9,029 nucleotides of DNA, taken from assembly GCA_031359995.1 (NCBI GenBank), contig JANMAT010000033.1, positions 1 through 9,029 on the forward strand, read 5' to 3'. The notes under the pieces were generated by a model. That model saw only the letters and a list, made by a program, of their open reading frames with translations. It was not told where the DNA came from and did not search any database. The position numbers and the translations under genes are program-made. Positions 8,314 through 9,029 of the stretch are shown here, piece after piece. This stretch comes from JANMAT01 sp031359995 (lineage in GTDB: Bacteria; Actinomycetota; Acidimicrobiia; Acidimicrobiales; Ilumatobacteraceae). Each line of letters starts with the position of its first letter. The first letter of the stretch is position 1.

Positions 8314-8776
8314 TCAGACGAGTTCGGCGTGAGCACGCCGCACGTTGAAGGCCGTGCCGTTCATCCTCAACCAGTCATCGGTCTCGTAACGGCGGCGCAG
8401 CTCAGGGAAGGGCCGTCGGCGTCCACAGCAAGGGCCGCTACGGCATCGACACGTCGCAGATGCGCGTTGGTGGGCTGCCCGCCTGGTTCCCCGTCAGCTC
8501 CCCAGACGTCCCACGGGAGCATCTCGATCTTGTTCAGGGCGACCAGATCGACGCGAAGGTCGCCAGCGATCCAGTAGGCCCCGTGCACGCTGATGGCCAC
8601 GAGCCCGGAGCGAGCGGCGTCGAGCTCACCGCGCCGCGTCGCCGGCCGAGTTGCGCGTCGACCATGCACCACCCCGCCTCACGGGCGTTCCAGTACTCCG
8701 CCACCCAGTGGTCCTCGAACCAGCCAGGTCGGAAGTACGCGCCGAACATCCGTTGCACCGGTCCCGGGCGCCAGGT
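8314..8776 (-). pseudogene. Degraded transglutaminase-like protein gene
   Basis: Consecutive pieces of one protein family appear on the minus strand in three different frames. Piece one (about 8776-8647) reads GAYFRPGWFEDHWVAEYW then MVDAQL, matching the His and Asp region of a transglutaminase-like fold. Piece two (about 8630-8412) reads ELDAARSGLVAI, WIAGDLRVDLVALNKIEML and PWDVWG. Piece three (about 8409-8314) reads FPELRRRYETDDWLRMN, then TAFNVRR to a stop. From memory of intact relatives these follow in this order, with roughly 30-40 residues expected between pieces one and two that are missing here, so an internal deletion with frame change lies at 8621-8647 and a frameshift near 8410-8414. 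The N-terminal half, including the catalytic Cys, is absent. It should make no functional protein. The family name rests on recalled patterns, not a search. Confidence 0.75.
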
Positions 8777-8845
8777 CCACCAGACTTCGCCGGTTCCTGG
8801 GCGGGGTCGATCGGACTGGGCTTCGTCGTTACCGTGCGGCTTGGG

Positions 8846-9029
8846 TCAGTAGCCGAGCAGTGTGCGCACGATGCGCTCGACGCTGGTCGAGGTTGCGAGG
8901 TCGACGACACCGAGCTTGGTGATCAAGCGTCGGGCGTTGATCGAGCGGAGCAGCTCGCATTGGAGGTAGCTGGTCTGGTGGAGGCCGTTGTCGTCGGTGG
9001 GTTCGCCCTCGACGTGGAGCGCGAGGGCG
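8846..9029 (-). CDS. C-terminal fragment of an unidentified protein (runs off the right edge)
   Basis: An open frame enters from the right edge on the minus strand and gives about 60 residues before a TGA at 8848-8846. It has no start inside the window. Codons are strongly G/C-ended, as in the intact genes here, which supports real coding. Legible stretches are EGEPTDDNGLHQTSYLQCEL, LLRSINARRLITKLGVVDL and SVERIVRTLLGY at the end. I do not recognise the family. The fragment is soluble-looking, with no membrane segment or cysteine cluster. It ends about 70 bases upstream of the surviving part of the transglutaminase-like pseudogene, in the same orientation. That position fits a gene, possibly of a mobile element, that replaced the pseudogene's 5' half; this is conjecture. 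Confidence 0.6.
   Translation of the reverse strand, partial: ALALHVEGEPTDDNGLHQTSYLQCELLRSINARRLITKLGVVDLATSTSVERIVRTLLGY

Noticed and set aside
8325..8340. CGGCGT-GAGC-ACGCCG hairpin as a terminator
   Set aside because: It lies inside the coding remnant of the pseudogene before its stop and lacks a T-tract, so a terminator role is not supported.

Overview
The window is GC-rich, with G/C-ended codons in every recognisable gene and GTG among the start codons. This fits a high-GC Actinomycetota bacterium. The family mix (membrane GGDEF-EAL protein, secreted S8 proteases with Trp-rich tails, D-aminoacylase-type amidohydrolase) is compatible with an environmental lineage such as Acidimicrobiia, but the sequence alone does not fix the taxon.

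Layout: (1) About 1-2516 on the minus strand is one large membrane GAF-GGDEF-EAL protein. It runs off the left edge with only its last few residues missing. (2) A divergent intergenic region (about 2517-2686) separates it from two plus-strand genes. (3) 2687-4294 and 4291-5883 encode two paralogous secreted subtilisin-family (S8) proteases joined by a 4-base ATGA overlap. Each ends in a different Trp-rich pentapeptide tail (S-T-W-S-G in the first, L-R-W-N-G in the second), both with a 15-bp DNA period. (4) 5884-6557 holds no gene I can recognise, only short hairpins, possible eroded coding fragments and a probable promoter. (5) 6558-8237 is an intact amidohydrolase of the N-acyl-D-amino-acid deacylase type. 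(6) 8314-about 8776 on the minus strand is a broken transglutaminase-like gene readable only by switching between three frames. (7) 8846-9029 on the minus strand is the C-terminal end of an unidentified gene entering from the right.

How the parts may work together: the protease pair is evidently co-translated and exported. The divergent c-di-GMP enzyme could share control with it, since c-di-GMP commonly governs surface and secretion behaviour, but that link is inference from position only. The amidohydrolase appears to be a separate transcription unit. The right end looks like a decaying accessory region. The most distinctive feature is the tandem protease pair with parallel but diverged Trp pentad tails.
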